Part shown: positions 29,731-41,985 of the stretch, one piece after another | Layout of the letters: each line of letters starts with the position of its first letter | How positions within the stretch are numbered: position 1 is the first letter of the stretch | From: Candidatus Peribacteria bacterium RIFOXYB1_FULL_54_35 | GTDB taxonomy: Bacteria > Patescibacteriota > Gracilibacteria > Peribacterales > Peribacteraceae | DNA: 64,000 nt | Direction: 5' to 3' | NCBI GenBank assembly: GCA_001787755.1 | Contig: MFYJ01000012.1 | Coordinates: 152,169 to 216,168, forward strand | Program-made: the position numbers and the translations under genes | Notes under the pieces: model-generated | Told to the model about the DNA's origin: nothing | What the model saw: the letters and a program-made list of their open reading frames with translations, nothing else | The model's database searches: none

Positions 29731-30405
29731 TTATTGTTTTGGTCCAATCACCACGACAAACTCCCCCTTCTTCGTCACGTTCTTCGCGGCTTCCGGCAAA
29801 TCTTTCACGGTGGTGGAGATCACTTCCTCATGCAGCTTCGTGAGCTCCCGGGCAATCACCACTCTGCGTTCCGGCTGGCTCTCTAACTGTGCGGCGAGCT
29901 CCTGCAGTGTCCGCTCTATTCTGTGCACCGATTCGTAGAAGACGATTGTCCGTTCCTCATTTTTGAGCGACTGAAGCAGTGTCTGTCTCCCTTTTTTCAA
30001 GGGGAGGAATCCGAGATACAGGAACTGGTTGATGGGGAGGCCGCTTATGCTCAGCGCGGCGAGGAAGGCGGAGGGGCCGGGGACCACTTCTATCTTTATT
30101 CCTGCTGCGCGTGCGCGGGAGACAAGGGCATACCCGGGGTCCGAAATCCCCGGAGTTCCCGCGTCCGAAGCCAGCGCAAGATGCTCCCCGTTCCTCAGGC
30201 GCGTCACGAGGAAGTCCGCCTTCTCCGGTTTGCTGTACCCGTGCAGGGAGATAAGTTCCTTCTTGGGGATAGCGAGTTGCTTGAGGAGATTCCCGGTCAC
30301 TCTGGTGTCTTCGCAGACGATGGCATCCGCGCGCGTGAGAACCTCGATTGCGCGGCGGGTGATGTCTCCGAGGTTTCCGATGGGGGTTGCGACTATCGAG
30401 AGCAT
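29731..30405 (-). CDS. rsmI: 16S rRNA (cytidine1402-2'-O)-methyltransferase
   Basis: MLSIVATPIGNLGDITRRAIEVLTRADAIVCEDTRVTGNLLK...ASDAGTPGISDPG. Confidence 0.95.
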   Translation of the reverse strand: MLSIVATPIGNLGDITRRAIEVLTRADAIVCEDTRVTGNLLKQLAIPKKELISLHGYSKPEKADFLVTRLRNGEHLALASDAGTPGISDPGYALVSRARAAGIKIEVVPGPSAFLAALSISGLPINQFLYLGFLPLKKGRQTLLQSLKNEERTIVFYESVHRIERTLQELAAQLESQPERRVVIARELTKLHEEVISTTVKDLPEAAKNVTKKGEFVVVIGPKQ

Positions 30406-30512
30406 TTCCTCTTTATTCTGATCTATTCTCCTGTGTTTGCGTAGCATCTTATCAGGGATTTTTTCTATCCCGGTACACGCAAAAATACAGACGTGTCATG
30501 GTTGGCTTCATT

Positions 30513-30658
30513 ACGTCATGGTGAGCGGAGCCGAACCATGACGTCACCCTTCGACCGTGCTCAGGGTGACGTATGTGTCAGCCATGACATGATCCGTGGC
30601 GGCGGATCCGAACCATGACAGTGCACGTCGTCCCTCGGCTCCGCTCGGGATGACGTGC
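30513..30658. repeat. cluster of REP-like hairpins
   Basis: ACGTCATGGTGAGCGGAGCCGAACCATGACGT; ACGTCACCCTTCGACCGTGCTCAGGGTGACGT; GCACGTCGTCCCTCGGCTCCGCTCGGGATGACGTGC. Confidence 0.85.
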
Positions 30659-30834
30659 TTTTCTCCGCTCGGGATGATGTGGTGGTGCTCATTATAATAT
30701 AGGGGGTTCACCCTCTCCCAAGGGGAGAGGGAACACTGTTTTGTAGGGTTTTTCATACATTGAGATACCTCATTTTTCGATCATTTCCCCCTTTCCACAC
30801 TCGCGATTTTCGGTAAGATCTGTGGGTACCACTC

Positions 30835-33870
<3,036 letters not shown>

Positions 33871-33998
33871 GGGGTTGGGGTTAGGGATAGGATTTGAAGC
33901 GTATGGTTTTGCTTTCTGGAACTCAGACATAACAAGGTTTTCGTTATTCTCCTAACCCTAGCCCTAGCCCTAACCCTATCCCTACCCTGTAAATCCAA
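33871..33998. repeat. intergenic inverted repeat, GGGTTAG-type arms
   Basis: GGGGTTGGGGTTAGGGATAGG...CCTAACCCTAGCCCTAGCCCTAACCCTATCCCTACCCTGTAAATCCAAAGG. Confidence 0.8.
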
Positions 33999-34058
33999 AG
34001 GAACGAAAACCACAAAATTTCTTGCATTGCCTTTATCCCTATGTACACTTTCGACGCT

Positions 34059-34283
34059 ATGAAAGCAGGGATTCACCCCGAAATGCACCCAAAGGCTAAG
34101 ACCAACTGCTCCACCTGCGGTGCTGTCTTTGAAATCCCCAGCGTTGTTACAGCACAGACTGTAGAAAGCTGCCGCCTGTGCCACCCTATCTACACTGGCA
34201 AGCAACAGAAAGAAGCAAAGGGAGGGCGCATTGAGCGCTTCCGGAAGAGGATGGCAGCAGGAAAGAAAGCGGAGAAGAAGTAA
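34059..34283 (+). CDS. rpmE: 50S ribosomal protein L31
   Basis: MKAGIHPEMHPKAKTNCSTCGAVFEIPS...CRLCHPIYTGKQ; zinc-type Cys; promoter TTGCAT-16-TACACT favours the internal ATG. Confidence 0.9.
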   Translation: MKAGIHPEMHPKAKTNCSTCGAVFEIPSVVTAQTVESCRLCHPIYTGKQQKEAKGGRIERFRKRMAAGKKAEKK

Positions 34284-34296
34284 GTGTTTGAGGTAC

Positions 34297-34800
34297 TCAA
34301 TGGGTCGTAAATGTATTGAATCTGCAAGTACCGAATTGCATCGCGCAAAACACTTCAAACAGGTAAAGCTCTACGGGATCATTGATTTCAATGACTGCTA
34401 CGTCCATTGATTGGATTTCCATTTTTGCCCGGTTGAATTCTTTTTGAAATTGCATGTCCTGCATTGCAAATGTGCGCCGCAATGTATGCGGTCTCTGTTC
34501 GCATGCCATACGATAGGCAAGAGAGGCAGCAAAATGCGTCTTCCCTTTTACATGTTGAGTCAGACGCTTTATGACAGATCTGGAGATACCAACATAGAAG
34601 GGTTTACGATTTTTCAGAAGTACATAACAACCCGAGAAGTCCCTTTCCCTCTTCAGCTGCTTCAATGTCATCTTCTTCCCGGCCATAAGGACTTTCATGT
34701 TTATCGGCTTTGCCATCGCTTTTTTCATCTTTGCCATATGGGTAGGCAAAATTGAATATGTAAGTTCCTGAAAGGTATGAGTGCATTTGTCGATAGTCAT
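34297..34800 (-). CDS. GIY-YIG nuclease-like protein
   Basis: SGCYVLLKNRKPFYVGISRSVIKRLTQHVKGKTHFAASLAYRMA. Confidence 0.75.
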   Translation of the reverse strand: MTIDKCTHTFQELTYSILPTHMAKMKKAMAKPINMKVLMAGKKMTLKQLKRERDFSGCYVLLKNRKPFYVGISRSVIKRLTQHVKGKTHFAASLAYRMACEQRPHTLRRTFAMQDMQFQKEFNRAKMEIQSMDVAVIEINDPVELYLFEVFCAMQFGTCRFNTFTTH

Positions 34801-34813
34801 GGCAGTAGTATAA

Positions 34814-34936
34814 CGTTCTCATTCCTTCGTTGCTCTTTCTGCAGAGAGTATCTACAAGGTGGCTGTGGCCAAAGATGCGAAGAAAGCGAAGAAGTATGCG
34901 GAGTATCTTCGATCGTTGGAGTGCTATGTGCGATAG
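34814..34936 (+). pseudogene. possible C-terminal remnant of a protein gene
   Basis: RSHSFVALSAESIYKVAVAKDAKKAKKYAEYLRSLECYVR* open in one frame without a start. Confidence 0.35.
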
Positions 34937-35029
34937 AGTGTACATTCGTACACCACAATACTTTGCAGGATGTGCATTATCAAAACCTAGCGTAGGTATA
35001 TAGATTCGTTTATTCTTTCAAAAAGAAAG

Positions 35030-36037
35030 ATGTTTAGATTTATTGATCTCTTCGCAGGCATTGGTGGCATTCGCCTTGGGTTTGAACGGGATGGTGGTAA
35101 GTGCGTTTTTTCTTCGGAATGGGATAAGTATGCGTGTCAGACATATCAGATGAATTTCGGAGAAATGCCGAGAGGTGACATCAGAAAAATTGAAGCCAGC
35201 GATATCCCAGAGTTCGATGTGCTTTGTGCAGGTTTCCCGTGTCAGCCCTTTTCAATTGCGGGAGTTTCAAAGAAAAAGAGTCTCGGCAGGAAACATGGTT
35301 TTGATGATGAAGAGCAGGGAAATCTCTTTTTTGAGATTGTGCGTATTCTGAAATATCACAAGCCCCCGCTTGTTTTTCTTGAGAACGTTAAGAATCTTAT
35401 GTCCCATGATGGTGGTAATACATTCAGGGTTATTAGGAAATCACTTGAAGATTTAGGTTACTACGTCGATGCAGGTATTTTTGATGCTGCCCATTTTGTT
35501 CCTCAGCACAGAGAAAGAACTATTATTGTTGGGTGTCTGACTCACAGGGTCAATCTCCCGGGTACTTTGCCAAATCGTGGCATGAAAATGAAAGATATAC
35601 TTGAAAAGAAGATTGATACAAAATATACGCTTTCAGATAAGCTCTGGAATTATCTTCAGAATTACGCAAAAAAACACCGTGAAAAAGGCAATGGTTTCGG
35701 CTTTGGTCTGATCAGCACCAATGGAATAGCAAGAACTTTATCAGCTCGCTATTACAAGGACGGGAGCGAAATTTTGATACCTCAGAAAGGGAAAAACCCA
35801 CGACGTCTGACGCCTAGGGAATGCGCAAGGCTGCAGGGCTACCCTGACAGTTTTTTTATTCCTGTTTCAGATACACAGGCTTACAAACAATTCGGGAATT
35901 CGGTTTGCGTTCCTCTTATGAAGTTTATGGCAGAGCATGTTCTTAGGAAATCTTGGATTCTTCAGAGTACTTCTTCTGAGAAGGTTTATAGGCCTGCATT
36001 TCAAGTAAGTGATGTGCCGGATTTTGTTCCTGCATAA
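35030..36037 (+). CDS. C5-cytosine DNA methyltransferase (Dcm/M.EcoRII-like)
   Basis: FRFIDLFAGIGGIRLGFE; LCAGFPCQPFSIAG; ENVKNL; RLTPRECARLQGYPDSF; QFGNSVCVPLM. Confidence 0.97.
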   Translation: MFRFIDLFAGIGGIRLGFERDGGKCVFSSEWDKYACQTYQMNFGEMPRGDIRKIEASDIPEFDVLCAGFPCQPFSIAGVSKKKSLGRKHGFDDEEQGNLFFEIVRILKYHKPPLVFLENVKNLMSHDGGNTFRVIRKSLEDLGYYVDAGIFDAAHFVPQHRERTIIVGCLTHRVNLPGTLPNRGMKMKDILEKKIDTKYTLSDKLWNYLQNYAKKHREKGNGFGFGLISTNGIARTLSARYYKDGSEILIPQKGKNPRRLTPRECARLQGYPDSFFIPVSDTQAYKQFGNSVCVPLMKFMAEHVLRKSWILQSTSSEKVYRPAFQVSDVPDFVPA

Positions 36038-36054
36038 TTTTTTCATTTCTTACC

Positions 36055-37260
36055 ATGAAACAGGGTTATCTCTCTCAGCATTTTGAAGGAGTGGCTGCTA
36101 AACGGCTGAGTGCTGTTGAGTCCGATCCGGGAACATCGAATCAGCACGAACTGAATGGTGTCAGTGGACTGAAGAAAATATTTGGTGAGAGGAAAACCTC
36201 ATTCTCGACACGTTTTCTGTATTTTGAAGATGAGCAGGAGATAGTTGTGGCAGATGAAGGTACTGTTACATGGTATGACTCGCGTGAGAGCCATCCGACG
36301 AGATCGGAATTCAGACTCTATTTCTCATCGTCAGATGTATCTGCCAAATTTGCTGAAGGAGATCTTATTGTAATTGGCAAGAAGACTGACGGCAGTGTTC
36401 TTGTCGCGACTGCAAAAAGAAACAGTACCGCTGAAAAGCAGCTGATATGGCTCTTTGGCTTGTCTGATCAGGCACTGTTGAGGGGGGTTGAAATGCGCGA
36501 TTATGAAAAGAAAGATTCTGAACTCGATTATGCTGCGAAGTACATTCTTGAGGAACTGGGTATTGAGGCTGTGCAGCCAGCTGATAATTTACTTGGTGAA
36601 ATTCTGGCAAAATTTGGAGGTGTATTTCCTCCCACAAAAGATTTTTCAGCGTATGCCAGATCTATAGCTGAGGCTGTTCCGATTCGTGACGAGCCAGACA
36701 AGGCATTGATCACTTGGATCCAGAGGGAGGAGGAGCTTTTCAGGGCACTCGAAAGGCACATAGTGCGTGACAGAATATCTAAGGGTTTTGGTGCTGATGT
36801 TGATTCATTTATCAGTTTTTCCCTGAGTGTCCAGAATAGGAGGAAGGCGAGAATGGGCCAATCACTTGAAAATCATTTAGCTCACTTATTCACCGAGAGC
36901 GGTATTCGCTATTCCAAAAATAAGAACACAGAAGGGAAGAAGAAACCAGATTTCCTTTTTCCGGGAGTAGAACAATATCATGATCCGAAGTTTCCTGCAG
37001 AAAGTCTGACGATGCTCGGTGCAAAATCATCATGCAAGGAGCGGTGGAGGCAGGTTCTGTCTGAGGCTGGGAGGATCACAGAGAAACACCTCATAACACT
37101 TGAGCCAGGTATCAGTGTTGATCAGACAAAAGAAATGCAGGAAAGCAGTCTGCAGCTTGTGGTACCTGATTCTATCCACAAAACGTATTCTGACAGACAG
37201 AGAGACTGGCTTATGAGTGTAAAGGAATTCATCTCTTTCGTGCGCAAAAGGCAGTCATAG
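36055..37260 (+). CDS. EcoRII-like type II restriction endonuclease
   Basis: C-terminal KKPDFLFPGVEQYHDPKFPAESLTMLGAKSSCKERWRQVLSEAGRITEKHLITLEPGIS matches EcoRII-C style motif; adjacent to methylase. Confidence 0.85.
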   Translation: MKQGYLSQHFEGVAAKRLSAVESDPGTSNQHELNGVSGLKKIFGERKTSFSTRFLYFEDEQEIVVADEGTVTWYDSRESHPTRSEFRLYFSSSDVSAKFAEGDLIVIGKKTDGSVLVATAKRNSTAEKQLIWLFGLSDQALLRGVEMRDYEKKDSELDYAAKYILEELGIEAVQPADNLLGEILAKFGGVFPPTKDFSAYARSIAEAVPIRDEPDKALITWIQREEELFRALERHIVRDRISKGFGADVDSFISFSLSVQNRRKARMGQSLENHLAHLFTESGIRYSKNKNTEGKKKPDFLFPGVEQYHDPKFPAESLTMLGAKSSCKERWRQVLSEAGRITEKHLITLEPGISVDQTKEMQESSLQLVVPDSIHKTYSDRQRDWLMSVKEFISFVRKRQS

Positions 37261-37662
37261 CTGATTCAGTCTCTTTATTAATTCGCGGGAGCATGATTGC
37301 ACATTTCTTCGTATTTCATGCTCCCATATTCGCAAAACTATAATCCCATTTTTTCTTAGTATGGTGTCGACTTTTCTATCGTGCTCAACATTGTTTCCGA
37401 TTTTCTTTCTCCAAAACTGACTGTTGCTTGCTGGCTTTACAAAGCATTTAGAGCATTTATGCCAGAAGCATCCATCAATGAAAACTGCTAGTTTCTTTGC
37501 TGGAAAGAACAAGTCTGGTTTACCAGGCATTTTTGCATGCTTGCGGTATCCGCGAATACCCTGTGACCAGAGGTATTTTCTGAATGTGCATTCACATGTC
37601 GTGTCTCTGCTTTTAATCTGAGACATATTGAAGCTCCGTTGCTTTTTCGTGTGTACATCCAT
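37255..37662 (-). CDS. vsr: very short patch repair endonuclease
   Basis: RSFNMSQIKSRDTTCECTFRKYLWSQGIRGYRKHAKMPGKPDLFFPAKKLAVFIDGCFWHKC. Confidence 0.96.
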   Translation of the reverse strand: MDVHTKKQRSFNMSQIKSRDTTCECTFRKYLWSQGIRGYRKHAKMPGKPDLFFPAKKLAVFIDGCFWHKCSKCFVKPASNSQFWRKKIGNNVEHDRKVDTILRKNGIIVLRIWEHEIRRNVQSCSRELIKRLNQL

Positions 37663-37768
37663 GAGAATACAGAAATATCATACACAAACACCTGTACGGG
37701 AGGACTTCGAAAACAAAAACAAACGGCTAATACTGGCACTCTAGGCCTCAGAATGCTAAAATAGATGT

Positions 37769-38482
37769 ATGAATGAGCGACAGAGCAAGCTCCTCGCGGC
37801 AATCATTGACCAATTCATAGATACAGCAGCACCGGTGGGCTCCCGTAAGCTCCTGGAGGCGGGCTACTTCAACTGCAGCTCCGCAACCATCCGCAGCGAA
37901 ATGCTGCTCCTCGAGGATGAAGGCTTTTTGCAGCAGCCGCATGTCTCTGCCGGGCGCATCCCCACGGCCAAAGGCTACCGTTCGTACGTGCAGAAGCACA
38001 TGCAGCCCTCTAAACATGAGAAGGTGGTGCGCAAGCGGTTTGATTCGCTCCGGGAGATGTACCTGCAGCACAAAGACCAGGAGCGTGCCTACGAGGCAGT
38101 CGCCCTCCTTGCACACATGATTCCCAATGTGGCGTTCGTTGCCGTTCCTCATAAGAAGCAGGTGTACTACCTGGGGCTGGCAAACGCGCTCAGGCAGCCG
38201 GAGTTTCTGGCAGACCCGCGGCTGGCAAGCGGTGTGGCCGAAGTGCTGGAGGAGCATCTGTACGCTGTGCTGGATACGGTGGAGGTGGACGGCCAGATCC
38301 GCTACTACATAGGAGACAACCACATTCTTCCGCAAATTCAGAGCTGCAGCCTGATGGTGACGGAGTACAGAGTGCGTGACCAGCGCGGTGCCATCGGCAT
38401 CCTTGGCCCCATGCGCATGGACTACGCCTACAACACCGTTGCACTCGATATGGCGGCAGATCTGCTGCGCTCCAACACCTAA
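37769..38482 (+). CDS. hrcA: heat-inducible transcription repressor HrcA-like
   Basis: AIIDQFIDTAAPVGSRKLLEAGYFNCSSATIRSEMLLLEDEGFLQQPHVSAGRIPTAKGYRSYV. Confidence 0.9.
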   Translation: MNERQSKLLAAIIDQFIDTAAPVGSRKLLEAGYFNCSSATIRSEMLLLEDEGFLQQPHVSAGRIPTAKGYRSYVQKHMQPSKHEKVVRKRFDSLREMYLQHKDQERAYEAVALLAHMIPNVAFVAVPHKKQVYYLGLANALRQPEFLADPRLASGVAEVLEEHLYAVLDTVEVDGQIRYYIGDNHILPQIQSCSLMVTEYRVRDQRGAIGILGPMRMDYAYNTVALDMAADLLRSNT

Positions 38483-38489
38483 GTCCTCC

Positions 38490-41183
38490 ATGGCATCTAC
38501 TCTTCTTCGCATTCGGGCCGGCCAGGAGAACGAGCGTGGCCCGCTCTACATGGAGCCGGCGATCTCCGCTCTGCATTCCTTAAGAGGCAAGGATCAGCAG
38601 GTGAATCTGGAGATCGGGAACGCGGAGGGGAAGATCGCCCTCTTCGTCCGTGCGAGCGAGAGTGCGGCACAGTTGGCGGAGAGCCAGCTCTACGCGCAGT
38701 ACCCGGATGTGGATATAGAGCGTGCGCGGGTGGATCCCCTCACTGTCGGGGAGGGAGACGAGGTGGTATCCCTCGATCTGGTCCTCTCCGATCCGGAGGT
38801 GTTTCCCATCAAGCGGCATCCCCAGTTCGATGACATGCTCTCCCGCGTGAACGTGGACCCCATTGCGGGCATTTCGTCTACTCTCGCGCGGTTTAATGTA
38901 CCCGGCATGCGCGGGCATGTGCAGGTGGTCATGAAGCCCGTGGTGGGCTCGTGGTTCCGGCGCCGCGCCATCCGGTCCCTGCCGCTTCTTTCGCAGGGCA
39001 TTTCTTCCCTCTCCGAGACCTACCAGAACTTCTTCGCCCGCATGCAGCTTGCGCGGGGATGGAAGAAGTTCCTGTACATGCCGCTTGCGACCGCCATGGG
39101 CGGGTTCCGCGCGTGGCCGGGATTCAATAAGTTCTTCAAGGTTGTTGCCTCTGCCTCCTCCGGCGGTTATGAGAGTTCCTCCGATCCGGACGAGGAGGAA
39201 GCCCGGAGCATGCGCTCGCACGACAGGGAGGATTCCGTCGCTGCAGCGCTGGATAAGGTGAACCGCCTGCTCTTTCTGTGCAATGTGCGTGTAACGGTCA
39301 TCTACCCCAAAGGGCAGAAGGTGGAGGGGCTCAGGAAGCTTTCTGAGATGGCGGGAAGTTTCCAGCAGTTCTCCCTCCCGCAGTGCAATGCCTTCGAGAC
39401 CGGGAAAATAGTTGAGCAGCAGGAGACGCACTCGGGGTTCCGTATCACCCCTTACATCCTCTCCACGGAGGAAATCGCCACGCTCTGGCACCTGCCGACC
39501 ATTCTGGTGCAGACGCCGAACATCGACTGGGTGCTCTCCCGCAAGCTGGAGCCGCCCATCAATCTCCCCGTCCCGGGGTATTCGGATGCGGAGAAGGATC
39601 TCACGATCCTCGGAGAGGCCGTGTTCCGCGGTGCACGCGTGCGGTTCGGCGTCCGGGATGACGACCGCAGGCGCCACATCTACAGCATTGGGAAAACGGG
39701 CATGGGAAAATCCACTCTCCTGGAGAATATGGTTTTTTCCGACATCCACGCGGGGCGCGGTGTGGGGGTCATTGACCCGCACGGGGACCTGATCGACGCC
39801 ATTGTACAATCCATCCCCAAGAGCCGCAGCAACGATGTGGTGCTCTTCGATCCTGCGGACCGTGACTACCCCATCTCCTTCAATATTCTGGAGTGTGCGA
39901 ACAGGGACCAGCGGGTGCTCGTGGCTTCCGGCATCATGAGCGTGTTCACCAAGCTGTGGCCGGACGTGTGGAGCGGACGCATGGAGCACATCCTGCGAAA
40001 TACTTTATTGGCGCTTTTGGAGAACGAAGCGACTTCCATGCTCGGCATCATGCGGATGTATTCGGATAACGCGTACCGCAAGAAGGTCGTGTCCCGGGTG
40101 GGCGATCCGCTCGTGAAGAGCTTCTGGCTGGACGAGTACGAGTCCTGGAGCGAGAAGTACCGCACAGAGGCGCTCGCTGCCATCCAGAACAAAGTGGGCC
40201 AGCTGCTCTCCACGCCACTCATAAGAAACATTGTGGGACAGGTGAAGAGCACCATCGATCTGCGCCATGCCATGGATACCGGCAAGATCGTTCTCGTGAA
40301 CCTGAGCAAGGGGAAACTGGGAGAAGATGCTTCCGCCTTCATCGGTTCCATGCTCGTGACCAAATTCCAGATCGATGCCATGAGCCGGGCGGATATTCCG
40401 GAGAAAGACCGCAAAGATTTCTACCTCTACGTGGATGAGTTCCAGAACTTCGCCACCGAGTCCTTTGCCACCATCCTCTCCGAGGCGCGCAAGTACCGCC
40501 TGAGTCTGACCATGGCGAACCAGTACGTGGGACAGTTGCTCATTAACGAGCGCAATACGATGCTGCGTGATGCCGTGTTCGGCAACGTCGGGACAACCAT
40601 CTGCTTCCAGGTCGGCTCCGATGATGCGGAGATCTTCAGCCTGCAGTTCGAGGAGACGGTGCTTCCCAAAGACATCCTGAGCCTTCCGAAGTACCACGCG
40701 TACGGGCGGCTGATGATCGACGGCATGCCGAGCAAGCCGTTCTCCATCCAGACACTTCCTCCCCCTGTGTATGAGCAGGACGCTACCCGTGTCGATGTCA
40801 TCCGGCGGCTCTCACGGGAGCGCTACAGCGAGAAGCGCGAAGTGGTGGAGGAGAAGATTGCCAAGTGGGCTGCTTCTGCCGCAGAGGCACGCCACCATGC
40901 GGTTTCAGAGGTAAAAGCGAAGGAGAAGGAGGAAGAGGAGGTCCAGAAGGCGCGCAAGAAGGGCATGAAGCTCGAGGAGTACCGTGCCTGGAGGGACAGG
41001 GAGATGTGGACCAATGATTTCAACGCGCTGCGCAAGAAAGAACTGACAGGAGAAGCGCTGACGGATGATGAAAAGAAGAAGATGAAAGATCTTGAGCAGA
41101 AGCTCGAGAAGAGCGGGGGAGTGCCGCCCCTGAGCAAAGCCATGCAGGAGCTTGCGGAGAAAGCGAAGAAGAAAGAGCAATAG
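38490..41183 (+). CDS. VirD4/TraD-TraG-like (HerA/FtsK superfamily) ATPase
   Basis: YSIGKTGMGKSTLLENMVFSDIHAGRGVGVIDPHGDLIDAIVQSIP; DFYLYVDEFQNFATESFATILSEARKYRLSLTMANQYVGQL. Confidence 0.88.
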   Translation: MASTLLRIRAGQENERGPLYMEPAISALHSLRGKDQQVNLEIGNAEGKIALFVRASESAAQLAESQLYAQYPDVDIERARVDPLTVGEGDEVVSLDLVLSDPEVFPIKRHPQFDDMLSRVNVDPIAGISSTLARFNVPGMRGHVQVVMKPVVGSWFRRRAIRSLPLLSQGISSLSETYQNFFARMQLARGWKKFLYMPLATAMGGFRAWPGFNKFFKVVASASSGGYESSSDPDEEEARSMRSHDREDSVAAALDKVNRLLFLCNVRVTVIYPKGQKVEGLRKLSEMAGSFQQFSLPQCNAFETGKIVEQQETHSGFRITPYILSTEEIATLWHLPTILVQTPNIDWVLSRKLEPPINLPVPGYSDAEKDLTILGEAVFRGARVRFGVRDDDRRRHIYSIGKTGMGKSTLLENMVFSDIHAGRGVGVIDPHGDLIDAIVQSIPKSRSNDVVLFDPADRDYPISFNILECANRDQRVLVASGIMSVFTKLWPDVWSGRMEHILRNTLLALLENEATSMLGIMRMYSDNAYRKKVVSRVGDPLVKSFWLDEYESWSEKYRTEALAAIQNKVGQLLSTPLIRNIVGQVKSTIDLRHAMDTGKIVLVNLSKGKLGEDASAFIGSMLVTKFQIDAMSRADIPEKDRKDFYLYVDEFQNFATESFATILSEARKYRLSLTMANQYVGQLLINERNTMLRDAVFGNVGTTICFQVGSDDAEIFSLQFEETVLPKDILSLPKYHAYGRLMIDGMPSKPFSIQTLPPPVYEQDATRVDVIRRLSRERYSEKREVVEEKIAKWAASAAEARHHAVSEVKAKEKEEEEVQKARKKGMKLEEYRAWRDREMWTNDFNALRKKELTGEALTDDEKKKMKDLEQKLEKSGGVPPLSKAMQELAEKAKKKEQ

Positions 41184-41252
41184 ATGTCATGGTGAGCCTG
41201 CCTGCCGGGCGTAGCCCGAAGGGCGAAGACTGGACGAACCATGACAACTCAG
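41184..41252. repeat. REP-like hairpin with nested inner hairpin
   Basis: TGTCATGGTGAGCC...GCCGGGCGTAGCCCGAAGGGCGAAGAC...GAACCATGACA. Confidence 0.75.
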
Positions 41253-41381
41253 AGTACACCTCATATCAGCTTTCTTCTCTTCCATGTTTTCCACCTTTTT
41301 TTCTGCGAAAAAAGAATAGATATTCTCCTTCTTTCTTTTGCCGGCCGCACAAAAGAAGAGAACGGTAAAAACTCGAAGTCA

Positions 41382-41487
41382 TGTCATGGTGAGCATGTAA
41401 AAAAGCACGTCATCCCGAGCACGGTCGAGGGACGACGTGCGTTGACTGGGAAACTACGTCATGGTTCGACCGTGCTCACCATGACGT
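41382..41487. repeat. REP-like hairpin cluster
   Basis: GCACGTCATCCCGAGCACGGTCGAGGGACGACGTGC and ACGTCATGGTTCGACCGTGCTCACCATGACGT. Confidence 0.8.
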
Positions 41488-41508
41488 CATTGGATGGCAT
41501 CTTGTTTT

Positions 41509-41763
41509 CTAGACCAACTGGTAACTCCTGTTCGTCACTCTGCACCCCAGAGCCTGGAGCGAATTTTGGAGTTTTCTTCCTGTGGAATGGTGCCGGCCGG
41601 AGCCGAGGTACACGTGGACGCCTCGCTTATTCGGGTACGTGGAGATCCACTCGATCAGCCGGTCGATGTTGGTGGAAGTGCCAGAAGAGAGCGCCTGAGA
41701 CCAGTCCACGACAATCTCCGTTTCCTCATCTGTAAGCCGTTTTCTGGCATCGGTTAGCGTCAT
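41509..41763 (-). CDS. small hypothetical protein
   Basis: ORF from MTLTDARKRLTDEETEIVVDWSQALSSG. Confidence 0.45.
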   Translation of the reverse strand: MTLTDARKRLTDEETEIVVDWSQALSSGTSTNIDRLIEWISTYPNKRGVHVYLGSGRHHSTGRKLQNSLQALGCRVTNRSYQLV

Positions 41764-41879
41764 GGAGGGCAGTGTACACTTGTACACCTGAGGATGCAAG
41801 AGGTCATCTGCTCTTTCCTCTTTACATTCCGTCTGCATCGCAGTGGTGTTCTATCTTTTTCCTTTCTTCATCGTAGGGA

Positions 41880-41946
41880 GCTGTCATGGTGAGCTCTGAC
41901 GAACCATGACAGCAGTGTCATCCTTCGTCAGAGCTCAGGATGACAC
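41880..41946. repeat. REP-like hairpin pair with same inner hexamer
   Basis: CTGTCATGGTGAGCTCTGACGAACCATGACAG then GTGTCATCCTTCGTCAGAGCTCAGGATGACAC. Confidence 0.85.
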
Positions 41947-41985
41947 TTGCGTTTACTATTCACCGGGGAATCATCATCATCTTTT

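Noticed and set aside
33871-33998. True telomere / linear replicon end
   Set aside because: Internal, between two genes, and explained as one member of the inverted-repeat family.
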